A stretch of 64,000 bases of DNA, taken from Plazaster borealis (lineage: Eukaryota > Echinodermata > Asteroidea > Forcipulatida > Labidiasteridae). The notes below the pieces were generated by a model, which worked only from the letters and a program-made list of their open reading frames with translations, had not been told where the DNA came from and did not search any database. The stretch spans positions 24,993,488 through 25,057,487 of the forward strand of contig CM037474.1 of NCBI GenBank assembly GCA_021014325.1, given 5' to 3'. Below are positions 33,441-45,028 of the stretch, piece after piece. The position numbers were made by a program, and so were the translations under genes. Each line of letters starts with the position of its first letter. Within the stretch, counting starts at the first letter, position 1.

Positions 33441-34184
33441 GTGCAAGTCTCGCGTGTATCGGAACGAGAAAACACGTCAAACGAAGAACATTATTTTCTC
33501 TGAAATCAAATCTTTGTTTTAAATTATATTCAATTATAAAATCTGAACAACAAAAATACTCATTACATGTTTATAAAATCAGTTTTAGTTTTTATAATAA
33601 ATTCACAAATAATGTAATAATTATTATTGAAGCAAAATTAAAACTCTTGGACAAGGATGCTTATTTGATCTTAACTTTTCAGAAACAACTTGCGTGGATT
33701 TGCGAAGGTCACACGGCGTAAAATTAACGCTTGACGCAGTTTAAGAGGACGCTGACGCCTCAACAATCATAGACTGCTATGAAAAGGCTTCGCATTGAAT
33801 TTACAGCATACGGTGATTATCATCGCGCATCCAAAACAAGCGTTTACATAAGTTTTGTGATCGGTCGTGAGCACAAAACTCTAATTTGTTTGCAGTAACC
33901 GGAAGCTGAGGTCAAATTTATTTCTCGGGTTTTCTTCGTTGTATTGTTGAATTGATTTTACTTTCCTATTGTTTATCACTAAGTATTACATTCCCAACAA
34001 CATATATATTTGTCATGGTCATAAACCACGTTAAACTAAAATAATTGACAAAACAAAATCTTGCCTACGTAAATCTCCATATGGTTGGGACCACAATGGT
34101 CCCGGAAGTTCAAATATGCGCGAGACTTGCACAGTCTATCAACAGGTGCACAAAAGTGACCACGCCCCTACCAAACAATGAGCA

Positions 34185-34368
34185 GGGGCCGATTTCACAA
34201 AGAGATAAGACTTTGAGTGGCTTTTAGCCTTGTTTGGGGCGAAGTTGCATAAAAAACCCACCCCAAAACAAAACTAGTCTTATCTGAAGTTAGGACCAGT
34301 AACTAGTCCTATCTCTTAGCATTGCCTTGGACTAGTCCTAAGTTAGGAAGAGTTTTGTGAAATCAACC
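34185..34368. mobile_element. ggccgatttcacaaagagataag MITE
   Basis: Starts ggggccgatttcacaaagag and ends ttttgtgaaatcaaccc, with inner actagtcctatctc repeats and palindromic actagt blocks. Confidence 0.75.
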
Positions 34369-35453
34369 CTTAAACTGTTTATCGCAGAATATATTTCTTA
34401 CATTTCCCCCTTCAACAGATTTTAGGCAAAATTTTATTTTGATCAAGCAATTCATATTCCCTCTTGAGTCAATTTTCAGAAGAAACAACAAACTAAAACA
34501 TATTGTTTTTTGTTTGGTAATCTCTTTTATTGTAACGATTTCCCCCCTCAAATTACAACCAAAAAAGATGATTAATATTGAAAGTTCATGATACTTATAA
34601 TACTTAGATTCATTCATGAAAAATTCCCCAACTTGAATATACCACGAAGGAAACAAAAAATATAATTGCTATTTTAATTTCAAAGATGATTGCTTTTAAC
34701 AATTGATTTAACACATTTTATCCATCAACGATAAAATGCTTTATACACAGGGCGAACTTGTTGTTGCTACCCGCATTTTATGCTGCCCAGTGCGGATAAA
34801 ATTGTACAAGCTTAAGGGGTATTTCCCGTGTGGGCCGGGGCTGCGAATTTTTTCCCCAAACGACATTGCAATGATGACCTTTTTTGTTATGATTTTTAAT
34901 TTTGATTTTTTCGATCTGAATACGGATGTTTGAAAGAAATAAAATATTAAAAAAAGGAAAATAAACAAAAAGTTTGGGTACGCGGCCGGGTGCCGTGCAT
35001 TCATGCATAATGTTGAGCAACTTGGGTAATTTGTTTTCGCGGGAAAATTGTTGGCATTGCTTTGTTTTACAGTCCTCTTTATGCAAAAATGTTGTTTGGT
35101 TATACAGCTAGCCAATAGGGTGTGTGGTGTGACAACATTGAGCCAATGGATGCTATCCTTGCGTTGTTAGGGACGCTACCATTAGCGTGGGTTAGGCTGT
35201 CGTGATTTAAGGTTACAATGTCACTGCCTTTCAATGTGAACTGGCGTTTTTAGTTTGCTGGTCACATAATTTGTTTAATTTCCCACCACTCCCGCCCTAA
35301 TTTCTTGGCAGTGAACTAATTATATTTGCCAATGGCGTATGGCGTGTTTACGGGATTCACACAGTTTTTTAAGTTTTGGGGTTATAGTTGCAAGTAAATG
35401 TACTTTGCAGGACAACTATTTTTCAACTTTGAACCCCTCGTTGTTCAATAACC

Positions 35454-35840
35454 TTAAAGACAGTGGACACTATCGGTAATTGTCAAAGACCAGTCTTCTC
35501 ACTTGGTGTATCTCAACATATGCATAAAATAACAAGCCTGTGAAAATTTGAGCTCAATTGGTCATCGAGGTTGCGAGATAACAATGAAAGAAAAAAACAA
35601 CCTTGTCACACGGAGTTCTGTGCTTTCAGATGCAAGTTGATTTCGAGACCTCATCTAATTTTGAGGTCTCGAAATCAAATTCGTGGGAAATTACTTCTTT
35701 CTCGAAAACTACTCCACTTCAGAGGGAGCCGTTTCTCACAATGTTTTATACTATCAACCTCTCACCAATACTTGTTACCAAGTTAGGTTTTATGCTAATA
35801 AATATTTTGAGTAATTACCAATAGTGTCCACTGCCTTTAA
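35454..35840. mobile_element. TTAA-flanked hairpin MITE (gtaattgtcaaagaccag family)
   Basis: Starts ttaaagacagtggacact and ends agtgtccactgcctttaa, an imperfect terminal inverted repeat, with gagatc/gatctc-type inner palindromes around 35645. TTAA at each edge fits piggyBac-like or TA-target insertion. Copies: 44343-44718, 53867-54250, 60633-60988, and a partial at 60314-60455. Confidence 0.82.
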
Positions 35841-35899
35841 ACGTTCTTTTTTATATTAAGATCCAATATTGTAAAAATAAGTTGTGTTAGCGCTCTGAT

Positions 35900-36505
35900 G
35901 TGCCACAGGGGCTAATTCCGACCGCATGTGCCAAGGTGGAACTTCACAACTTAATTGATTGATGGGTTAAACTCATTGTATAACTTTCAGGTATGATTAT
36001 TTTGGATAGTTGTTTCGTTGCATTCCGCCTGTGTACCCACGTTGTTGGATTCAGGTGTGTACGCAGATAAATGTTTGGCCAGGTGCCAATTAAATAATTT
36101 GGGCGTGGTGCCCAAGGATGGATGTAATGAGTGTACCAAAAGTTAAAAGATGCCAGGTGTGCCAAATGGTGGTTTGGCATTTTTTTGCCAATGGGCGTGG
36201 TGCCCATTAATGGTTGTGTCACGTGTACATTGGAAGAAGAAGCCATGTTGGCCAAATTTGTTGTGGTTTGGCAATTGTTTGCCAATTAATTACTTTGGGC
36301 ATGGTGCCCAGTAATGGTTGAGGTCACGTGCACATTTGGTAGAAGAAGCCAGGTACTGGCCAAAGTTGTTGGGTGTGTTGTGGGAAGAAGAAGCCAAGTA
36401 CTGGCCAAACAATGGTGGGGATCAGGTGTATCCCAAGTTCTTTTTAAGCGTGTGAATGGTTAGCCATTAGTTTTTCGGCAACCTTCACAGTTTGTTTTGT
36501 GGGAA
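35900..36505. repeat. Degenerate gggcgtggtgccc repeat block
   Basis: The unit gggc(g/a)tggtgccca.taatggttg, with gaagaagccaagtactggccaa, recurs about every 60-110 bp at 36110, 36195, 36298, 36340 and 36385. No coding signal was found. Confidence 0.6.
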
Positions 36506-37215
36506 GAAGAAGCCAAGTATACTTGTCAAACAATAATAATAATAATAATAATAAGACTTGTAATGCGCACATATCCACCCTGCTGGGTGTTCAAGGCGCA
36601 GTAAAAAACCAAAAAACAAAACAAAACAAAACAAAGACAAAAAACAGACACAAAAAAATTAGTCCTTGAAAACCTGTGACATAAGATAAGTTTTGAGAAG
36701 AGATTTGAATTTTGTGGTACAAAAACAAGATCTAAGATTAAGCGGTAGAGAGTTCCAGATGCGTGGCGCAGCTGAAGAAAAAGACCTGTCACCCCATGAG
36801 TGTCGAGACTTGGGTTCAACGAGGAGAAGCATGGAACTTGATCGAAGATTCCTTGATGGAGTGTAAACTTGAAGTAGTTCAGAAATATAGTGGGGAGCCT
36901 TGCCATTAAGTGCTTTGTGGACAATGAGCATCAGCTTGAAGATGATTCGTTGAGAGATAGGGAGCCAATGTAGTTGTTTCAGAATGGGGGTGATAGAACA
37001 GGATTTTCTAGACAGTGTCACAATGCGGGCAGCGGTATTTTGGAGGCGTTGAAGACGGGAAATCTGGTTGTTAGGAAGACTGTAGAGAAGAGCATTGCCG
37101 TTGTCAAGACGAGAAGTAACAATGGTGGGGATCAGGTGTATCCCAAGTTCTTTTTAAGCGTGTGAATGGTTAGCCATCAGGTTTTCGGCAACCTTCACAA
37201 TTTGTTTTTGGCAAT
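36406..37215. repeat. ~95-bp direct repeats flanking the truncated LINE
   Basis: aacaatggtggggatcaggt... at 36408-36505 recurs at 37115-37213 with a few mismatches, ending near cttcacaatttgttttt. The left copy is followed by about 35 bp (gtgggaagaagaagccaag...) before the LINE tail. Either a very long target duplication or a pre-existing tandem repeat used as target. Confidence 0.75.
36531..37117 (-). mobile_element. 5'-truncated copy of the same LINE
   Basis: Reverse-strand copy of the last ~590 bp of the LINE, from TTACTTCTCGTCTTGACAAC to the (TTA)n tail. The encoded C-terminal 120 aa differ from the long copy by one visible residue (SCFCTTK against SCLCTTK). Truncation starts at 37117 inside the RT C-terminal region. 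It is flanked by unusually long direct repeats (36408 and 37119). Confidence 0.92.
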
Positions 37216-37599
37216 AAAAAACAGTTTTCAGAGGCTGTGACAATCAATCAAAATATAACTTGTCTGCTTGTTTTATTCGAATCTGTGTATAACAAATAAT
37301 AACATTACATTGAGTTGCAAAGAGGGAGAATAAAAATATTTGTACTACATGTATAAGTAGTTATTAAAAGGTAGGGTCATCGTTTGGTTTTTGTCAACGT
37401 GATACTGATACATTGGGCAACATTTTCAAGAAAGATACACTAAAAGTCACCTGTGAGGGTTTCAGCCATAGGCCTACAGTGTCTACTTATTGAGAAAACG
37501 ACTGTCACCAAAAGACTGTCAAAAGACTGTCACTATATTTTCATAAGAATGTCAAATCCATCCACTTTTAGTGTGGTGACAGAGGGTACCAATTATTAA

Positions 37600-37638
37600 T
37601 AATTTTTTTTTTTTTTTTTTTTGGGGGGGGGGGGGGGT
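37600..37638. repeat. Poly-T/poly-G run
   Basis: About 22 T followed directly by about 15 G. Confidence 0.85.
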
Positions 37639-37984
37639 AATGACGCCTGTGCGATCTTTTGTCTTTACCAAAGTATGACCCCACCTTTTGCCTTCAAAAC
37701 AAACTGATGATTCATTAACCCAGTGATTGTCTTTGGCACAGTGGGTAATTTTTGCTAGAAGTAACAGAGTTCTTTTAAAAACAAACCATATACACTGTAT
37801 ATAAAAAGGCAATATCCACTATCGGTAATTAGTAATTATACAAATAACAACAAACAGTTCGAGATAAGACCAATTAGTACTCAAGGGTATGGTAAAAGTA
37901 AATTCAAATTCTTATTGCGGCTACCACCACTATGGTTGTTTCAATGTGCAGTGTACTTTATCTATGTGCATGTTGATCCATATT

Positions 37985-38530
37985 GCCAATGTTGTACTTT
38001 ATCTTGATTCATAGTGTGCTTTTTGATGCCATATTGCACCTTATCTTGATTCATAATGTGCGTCTTTATGCCATTGTTGTTCCTTATCTTGACTCAAAAT
38101 GTGCGTTTTGATGCCAGCAGCCAATGTTGTACCTTGTCTTGATTAATAGAGAGTGAGTATAACGTGCGTTTTGATGCCGTTATTGCCATTGTTGTACCTT
38201 ATCTTGATTCATAGAGTAAGCATAATGTGTGTTTTGATGCAATTATTGCCACTGTTGTACTTTATCTTGATTCGTAGAGAGTAAGCATAATGTGCGTTTT
38301 GATGCCATTACTGCCATTGTTGTACCTTATCTTGATTCATAGAGTAAGCATAACATGCATTTTGATGCCATTATTGTACCTTATCTTGATTCATAGAGAG
38401 TAAGCATAATGTGTGTTTTGATGCCATTATTGCCATTGTTGTACCTTATCTTGATTCATATAGAGTAAGCATAATGTGTGTTTTGATGCCATTATTGCCA
38501 TTGTTGTACCTCATCTTGATTCAAAGAGTG
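37985..38530. repeat. ~45-63-bp minisatellite, about ten units
   Basis: ttatcttgattcatagag...ttttgatgccattattgccattgttgtacc. The first units are ~45 bp, later ones ~63 bp with an extra gtaagcataatgtgtg segment. Confidence 0.92.
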
Positions 38531-40002
38531 AGAATTAAGCCCTACATTATCCTGATTATAATATGGCACTACACATATACTGTCAAAAATATCTTAGATT
38601 AAAAAAACCTTAAGTGTTAAATATTGCTTCCCATAATCATACCACACAAATTTCAGATTTCTTGTCCTATTTTAACCCACAAAATACAACTTATCGAAAA
38701 AGTAAACTGATTGATCACACAAAACATGTAGGCTTTCCATTAAAACTAATTATACACAAAAATATCACTCTTTGATTATTTCATATTAAACTTGCATTGA
38801 AGATAACTTTAACATTCCACTCCCTATTCATAACATTTTTGTACCATTAAACCTTGTGTACGATTACATTGGAATAACCTTTTGCTACAGTGACTTGCCA
38901 GTTCACTTCTAAGTGCTCAATCTCAGCATTTAGGGAGGGGAGGGAGTCCTGAGTCCCCAAGGCCAAACCTTCCGGATAGTCCGAGACCAGCAAAACCAGT
39001 CTACAACCCTGGTATCAAAACCCCAACACCCAAACACACAACCTTATGGATCAGGTTTGTGGGCTATTGTTGTTTTTTTATTCCATTTTCCAAAGAATTC
39101 CTCTGTTGGGTCCAAGTTGAACAAAGAAAAACTTTGTGGGGTCCATAGTTCATTGTGTAAAAAAAACCCACACAGGCCCATGCATAGCCTACACTACATT
39201 TATGTTTGCAGTTACACACGTGGTCTATTTGCCACTTGACCAAGTGACTATATAAATCTGACCAAGTGGATATAATGTCTTACATGCCAGTTCCAAAACC
39301 GTGTTTGATAGATTTAACTGTGGAGACCCCCCCGGACTAAATCACATCCAGCTACAGTCTGCCCATGGTCTGCCGTTTTGGGAGTCAGTATACATTGAAG
39401 ATAACTTTAACATTCCGCCAGCTATTCATAACATTGTTTAATAAAATTGTACCATTAATTTTTAATTTTTTTTAAGCCTTCTAGAAAGACTCTGTTGAAA
39501 CGTCAGGCCACTAACTATTTTTGCAATTATACCATAGGTCCTTTTTGGTTGATAAGCAGTTTGCAACGGCTAATTCTATTTTCCTATAAAAAATATACTA
39601 TGGTGTACCGTATGTGTCTAACTGGGCGGAAATTTGACTAAAATGTGCACTGCAAAATAACACACAGGGAAACCGACTATATGAAAATGATGCATGCAAG
39701 ATTTACCGTGTGATGACATCAGGTGAATCAGTGCTACCAACAAGTAAGCCTGAAGATAGTTTTGTATCATTTCAGATATTGAGATCTCATTATACTCAAC
39801 CATGAATCAATTATAATTGAGAAGGATTAAAGTCATTTGAAAACACAAGTCGCTATCTTAAAGTTTTTAGCTTGGTAAAATTCAATGACCATTTCCAACA
39901 CCAACATTTTCAGCCTAGATAAGAAGTACTGTTCAAAGTTTTGCAAAAAACATAAAAGCTCTAACAATTATTTTGGTTACAAAAAAGTAGAAGCTCTGTG
40001 AC

Positions 40003-40360
40003 CAATTTCAGCTGCTTAAGCAGAAGGAATTGATTTACAGGCCTGCTAAGCAAAAATAAGCAGAAAACCAGTCACAAATGGAACATGTGACACAGTTAGT
40101 TACCTTATTCTAATAAGCATAGTTTTGTAGTGCTTATGGTTTAAACAGCTCTATAAAATTGGGTCTAGGGCCCAATTTCATAAGAGCTGCTTAAGTAGAA
40201 AATATTGCTTGACAATTTTCGGCTAAGCAGAAATGAGCAGGATACCAGTCAAATTTTACATGTGACATGGTAGTTCGGCTGGTAACCTTATCCTTGCAAG
40301 CATTATTTTTGTTGTGCTTAGCTACTTTTCGTGCTTAGGCAGCTGTATGAAATTGGGCCC
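40003..40360. mobile_element. Two tandem GGGCCCAATTTCATAGAGC MITEs (copy A)
   Basis: A diverged unit (40003-40167) abuts a complete one (40168-40360), lying just downstream of the PPC-like gene A stop. The same pair is in copy B. Confidence 0.82.
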
Positions 40361-40415
40361 TGTTTAGAACAGGGGAACAAAATGATTCAGTCATTTAATG
40401 CGTGGGACAAAAAGT

Positions 40416-40954
40416 CTAAATAAAAAGAAAGATGACTGAAGAACAAAGAATGAGAAAAGCAGTTGGAAGGAAAGTTGGTGCACTGGAGGTGGAACAATCA
40501 GGAAGCGTTGTCATGGTCAAGGTCACATTGTACGGCATGTTTGGCACATACGCGCACGGACCACAAGTCTCGGTGTTTGAACAGAAGTTGTCTGGTGTGC
40601 ACCACCCGTAGACACTGACAAAATAGTGGCCAGGTTGGACGTCCGGGTCGTCGCTCCGCAAGGTGATGCTTCGGCGGAAGGAAGCGAGCTTCCAGGAGTG
40701 ATCAGAGATCTTGGGCTGGACAATGGACCTTGAGATGAGAAGCTCAGGATAGCCGTAGCTGGTCGGGCAAATAGCAGAGTCCAGGCAGTGTTCGAGTGTC
40801 AGCTTCACTTCGCTACAACGTGACGGGAGGCAAAATCGATAGTAGCGGTACGCTTCCGCGTCGATACGCTCATTCCTTATTTGATGGTCGACAGTGATTT
40901 CAGTGTGGGGGTGGGCTGTCTCCACACTCTCTGCCAGGAGGGTGAACTTGGATG
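40416..40954 (-). CDS. PPC-like gene A, exon 3 (module 2 and C-terminus)
   Basis: Residues 131-309, stop TAG. Acceptor tatacag. Starts PSKFTLLAESVET, carries module 2 and ends in a hydrophobic segment after CSTSSAP. Confidence 0.9.
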
Positions 40955-42863
40955 CTGTATAAAAATATTAGCCAGGAAAAAAAGGAGAACATTCTACTCA
41001 TTAAAATATAACCATCACTTGGAATTTTTCATGCTTTATTCCTTAGCATTGGAGTTATGATTCCACTCTCACCATTAAACATTCTCAAAATACAGTCACA
41101 ACTATTTCAGATTTAGGCCTACTTGTCGAATTGACTAAGAAATTACATCTTTTGGTCTCTAACCTCACCATCAGAGTATTTGTTTGAATTTTCCGGCTGA
41201 TTCATCAGAGTGTAGGTTCGAATCCAGGTTGTGAAATTTGTGTTCTTGGACAAGACAGTTAACTATAATTGCTTCTCATCACCAAAGAGTAAATGAGTAC
41301 CTGTGAGTGTAGTGATTGTTAATGTGACTGATTAGCAACCTGTGCGCCAATTGGGCTGCCGGTGCCGCATACTCCAAAGGAGTTGAGACGGTTTTAGGAA
41401 TGCTCAAGGCTCAATGAACAGGAGTGGTAACAGTGTAAGGCACTTTGATTCAAAAGTGCCAAATAAATGCCTATAGAAAAGGAATAAAGTGGGACGAGGT
41501 CTTGAACGTTTGCTTAAAACCTTGCAGGGTCGTGGCCGTGCGATAAAGGACCGAACCAAAGGCAAGGTCCTTTATTGCACGACCACGGCCCTGGAAGGTT
41601 TTGAACAAATATTTAAGACTGAGTCACCACTCTTATATTCTCATTCATAAATTCACTTTTTGTAAAAAAGCGTAGTAATTTTGAAAAAATCTGAATAAAC
41701 CTTTCTGGAAATGTTCAATTCCTGTCACGTCCTTGGGCTCTGTTTTGCGAAGGGTAAAATGGCGTGCTACGCTCAATGGGTGCGCGCGTGCTAATATAAT
41801 TTATATTGAACACCGGTACTATGTATTGACTGCGTTATGCCTAAATAAGTGCCTGCGTATAAGCTTGCGCACCACGCGTATTTTTAAACACTCCTCACCG
41901 TGTTGATATCGCACGTTTAAACATGCCCATGTGATATCCTCTCGACCAATCAGAATGGACAAACTCTCCCGGGTATTTATGAATTGTTATTAATTTTACT
42001 ATAATTGTTTTCCCCCGCTACATGCTACAAGGTGTCTATTACATGGAGTCAGAGCAAAGTAAAACAGAAAGTATCCAACAGTTCTTACGTGTGCGACCAG
42101 TTGAGACATCAGCTCCGCAGTAGGCGTGCACACCGATGTAGAAAGTACCAACTTCAAACTCTGGGTCCCAGCTAGAGACGGTCAGGTCCTCCGAGCCCCA
42201 CTGGTAGGACGTCCACGCTAATGTGGTCTCATTTGGGAACTTGTTTTTACCTTTAGCAATGTACAGGTCTGGCTCCCCCTCCACATGGTTCACCTGGGGT
42301 TTTATAGGGTTGAGAGGAAGGGGTAAATTATTGTAAAAGGTACATGTACATGTAGGGTCATAGATTGGTTTTTGTCAACGTATAAATGCTGATTTATAGG
42401 CAAAATTATAAAGACATGAGTCACATGGAAAGTTTTAGCTGAATATAGTGTCTACATGCTGAGAAAAAAGCAGGGGGGGGGCATTTTGCGTGGCTGATGC
42501 AGAGAAATAACTGCGATCTCAGACTTGAAAGTAAGTCTACCATAGCCATAGCTGATTCTGGTGCGGCCACATACTTCCGAGAAAATTCAATACAGTTATA
42601 GTCTGATTACCAGTTTTAGTCTGATCATGATGCCACCTAGCGTTACATGAAAATCTCTGTAAAAGTACAAGCCTTACCCTGACTCTGAGGTCACGGCAGG
42701 GGTCAGTGACCTCCACCGCATAGTACTTGAACTTATCACAGGCAACTTCCTGCAACTCACTGGTCTCCACATTCAGTGTGAGCGGTATGTGCTCTTCCTG
42801 TCCCAAAGAGGAGTGCCACAGACTACAAAGACTCAAACAGAGTGTCAGGAATTGCTTGATCAT
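40416..42863 (-). CDS. Secreted, probably GPI-anchored protein with two PPC-like domains (copy A, intact)
   Basis: Three minus-strand exons, 42678-42863, 42089-42293 and 40416-40954, join by GT/AG sites (gtaagg, ccccag, gtaaga, atacag) into 930 nt, giving 309 aa. Seen: an N-terminal signal peptide (MIKQFLTLCLSLCSLW), and two similar beta-rich modules (about residues 24-130 and 131-285) with the pattern YYxVEV..P..DL.V.V, PDLYIA, then FYIGVHAYCG; the second repeats it as YRYYRF, PELLIS, YFVSVYGWC. Paired Cys suggest extracellular folding. The C-terminus is CSTSSAP plus a hydrophobic end with no cytoplasmic tail, typical of a GPI-anchor signal. The pattern resembles bacterial pre-peptidase C-terminal (PPC) domains, from memory. 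No catalytic domain is visible, so the function is unknown. A broken paralogue lies 12.2 kb away. Confidence 0.85.
41190..41480 (+). mobile_element. Decayed tRNA-headed SINE in PPC-like intron 2 (copy A)
   Basis: gctgattcatcagagtgtag, ggttcgaatccaggttgtg and ataattgcttctcatcacc match family B. Repeated in copy B at 53428-53690. Confidence 0.7.
41505..41625. repeat. gggtcgtggccgtgcgataaagg hairpin (copy A)
   Basis: agggtcgtggccgtgcgata and tattgcacgaccacggccct face each other around a 30-bp loop. The same hairpin is at 53715-53835, and related arms are in the foldback at 54480-54580 and 55230-55310, and at 61775-61862. Confidence 0.8.
42089..42293 (-). CDS. PPC-like gene A, exon 2
   Basis: Residues 63-130 plus one base. 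Acceptor ccccag, donor gtaaga (phase 1). Contains EGEPDLYIAKG and FYIGVHAYCGADV, the core of module 1. Its counterpart in copy B is split by the LINE. Confidence 0.88.
42678..42863 (-). CDS. PPC-like gene A, exon 1 (signal peptide)
   Basis: Residues 1-62, from the ATG at 42863 to a gtaagg donor (phase 0). Holds the signal peptide, with cleavage expected near SLGQ, and the start of module 1 (KYYAVEVTDPCRDL). Confidence 0.85.
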
Positions 42864-43279
42864 CTTCTCAAATAGCTAGTGTCTCTGTTTAAAAAAAAAA
42901 AAAAATTTAAGGCCGGAATAGCATGCAGGCCAGCCTCTATTGCCCTGGGGCCAATTTCATAGAGCTACTTTAAAAGCACAACAAGTAGCTAAGCGTAAGA
43001 AAATTATGCTTACCAGAATAAGGTAGCCAGCCAAAATACCATTTCACGTGTATCATTTGTGACTGATATCTGCTCATTTTTGCTAAGCAGGAAATTGTTT
43101 TAAAGCGATATTTGGCACCTGGTCATGGTCCTCTCTGTCTGGAGGACTGGAACACTGTGAAGCTTGTAAACAAAATCTTTGATAATGTTTTGATAATAAC
43201 CAATCCTGTACTTGCCTCTACCCGAACCAATCCTGTCTTTTCAATCATTCTTTCATTAAAACCCTAACCATGATAAATG

Positions 43280-43595
43280 CAACAATATGCACCAAATGGT
43301 AAAAGTTGTTGTAATCTGTTGCATTTGGCAGTCAACTCAGATGTCATTCTTTGACTGAATCTGTTGCATTTAGCAGTCAAGTGACTTCATATTGGTGTTG
43401 CATTTTGTTGTAGTCACCACTACACTTATGTGCATACTGTTGCATCCAGGGCAAACCCCCTTGCTCAGTCCTAACACAAACAACATGCCTGCACAATGCA
43501 ACAAAATCCCTTGTTGCATTTTGTTGCATTTGGCATGGTTCTCATTTCAACTGTGTTGCATTCTGTTGTATTTGGCAGGGTATGTGGAGGGACCC
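43280..43595. repeat. ttgttgcatttggca degenerate repeat
   Basis: gttgcatttggcag or close variants occur about ten times at irregular spacing. The plus-strand frames here are by-products. Confidence 0.6.
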
Positions 43596-43912
43596 TGATG
43601 GGGGTTAGGGTTTTAATGGCATTGCAAGTAAATTAACGAGAACAAAATTAAAATGGAATAACAACATCAGAGTTTACATGTTTAAAACAAAAAGATACAC
43701 AAGGTCCAGAAGTACTAAAGTTGCAAAAGGAAATTAGTTTCAGTAAGCTTAAAAGTTATGCAAGGTACTCACTGTACAACAAGAAGAAAAGGTAGCTGAA
43801 GACACAGAACAGAAAGTTAATCTGACGCGGTCTTACTTGCTTTGAAACAGGTTCGCCACTAAGCCACTTTGCTTTGAGAATGGTACAGTACTTGTATAGA
43901 AATTGTATTAGG

Positions 43913-44342
43913 CCAAAAAAACAAGTTTCTCGTCCTCGCCGCCTCCTATTTGGCCACCGCCTCCTTTTTAAAAACTTTTTACCATTCAGAAAAAAAGCAA
44001 ACAAAAGTAAAAAAAAAAACCTCACAGTTCCTTGGTTTATTTTTGCCTTAGAATTTGTCTAGACTCTTTTTTCACCTTTGCAATACAACAGCCGATTCTG
44101 AATTTTGAAACTTGCTTAGCAAGTGGACTAAAATTATACAAATCATTTGTTTTGTCATACATTGCATCAGTAAACTCAAATAGCACAATATCTGTGAATA
44201 ATATACCTTGGCCAGTCATATTTAGCATGGCGGCCATCTTGAAAAAATTTGCAAAAAATTGAAAAATATTTAACAGTAAAGCCCTGCCTCCTCTTTTTTT
44301 AAAAGTCCGGACGAGAAACTCATTACTTCTGTTACTTGGCCT
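43913..44342. mobile_element. GGCCAA...TTGGCC foldback element, copy A-specific
   Basis: Left end ggccaaaaaaacaagtttctcgtcc..gccgcctcc; right end gcctcc...ggacgagaaactcattacttctgttacttggcc, an inverted pair. Copy B lacks it. A related partial copy is at 29850-30060 (ggccaagtaacaaaaataacaag, ttccttggtttatttttgcct). Confidence 0.75.
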
Positions 44343-44718
44343 TTAAAGGCATCGTACACGTTTGGTAATTGTCAAAGACCAGTGTTCTCGTTTGGTGTAT
44401 CCCAACATATGCATAAAACAACAAGCCTGTGAAAATTTGGGCTCAATTGGTCATCGAAGTTGCAAGAAAATGATGAAAGAAAAAACACCCTTGTTGTACA
44501 AATTTGTGTGCTTTCAGATAGGAATAAAAGGCTTCTAGCTAGAAGTCTTTTATTATTTTAGTGAGAAATTACCTCTTTCTCAAAAACTACGTTACTTCAG
44601 AGGGAGTCGTTTCTCACAATGTTTTATACTATCAACAGCTCTCTGTTGCTCGTTACCAAGTCAGTTTTTATGCTAATATATATTTTGAGTAAATACCAAA
44701 CGTGTACGATACCTTTAA
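44343..44718. mobile_element. TTAA-flanked hairpin MITE, second copy
   Basis: Terminal ttaaaggcatcgtacacg and cgtgtacgatacctttaa are near-exact inverted repeats. It is shared with copy B (60633-60988), so it predates the duplication. Confidence 0.82.
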
Positions 44719-44735
44719 CAACAGATTAAGTGGTA

Positions 44736-45028
44736 GCCTTGTCCAAGACTCTTTCCGCAAGCACCCCGCTTTGAATTCACCAGGTAGCATAACAATACTG
44801 GCACAGTACTGCAGTACTTGATATACAGTATACCGTGGGGTCGAAGCATGGTTTTTCAACCTCGTACCTAAAAACGAAGCCGAAACACTCGTTTTTTGGT
44901 ACAAGGTTGAAAAACCATGTTTCGACCCCAAGGTATACTCAAGTGCTGCAGTAGTACCGTGCCAGCATTAACTGCTACCTGGTGAATTCAAAGCGGGGTG
45001 CTCGAGTAAAGAGCCTTGGACAAGGCTA
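44736..45028. mobile_element. Giant imperfect palindrome with target duplication
   Basis: Arms of about 130 bp (ccttgtccaag...gaattcaccaggtag, and its inverse) meet near 44882. It is flanked by attaagtggtag on both sides (44724-44735 and 45029-45040). Copy B has a single attaagtgggag at about 61000, the empty site. Confidence 0.88.

Larger units (their letters stand above)
24946..39959. other. Intergenic region upstream of TRPV
   Basis: No coding exon could be supported. It holds the SINEs, palindromes, tandem arrays and truncated LINE listed separately. The stretches 25000-25980, 27000-27560, 30100-31200, 32000-33280 and 38530-39950 contain only short ORFs without recognisable motifs. 30520-30850 contains a loosely repeated gggctactaaaa segment. 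Confidence 0.5.

Noticed and set aside
33290..33721. 143-codon plus-strand ORF
   Set aside because: Starts in a foldback arm and runs into AT-rich sequence; no motif.
34741..35115. 124-codon minus-strand ORF
   Set aside because: Low-complexity F/K-rich translation of AT-rich DNA, no family signal.
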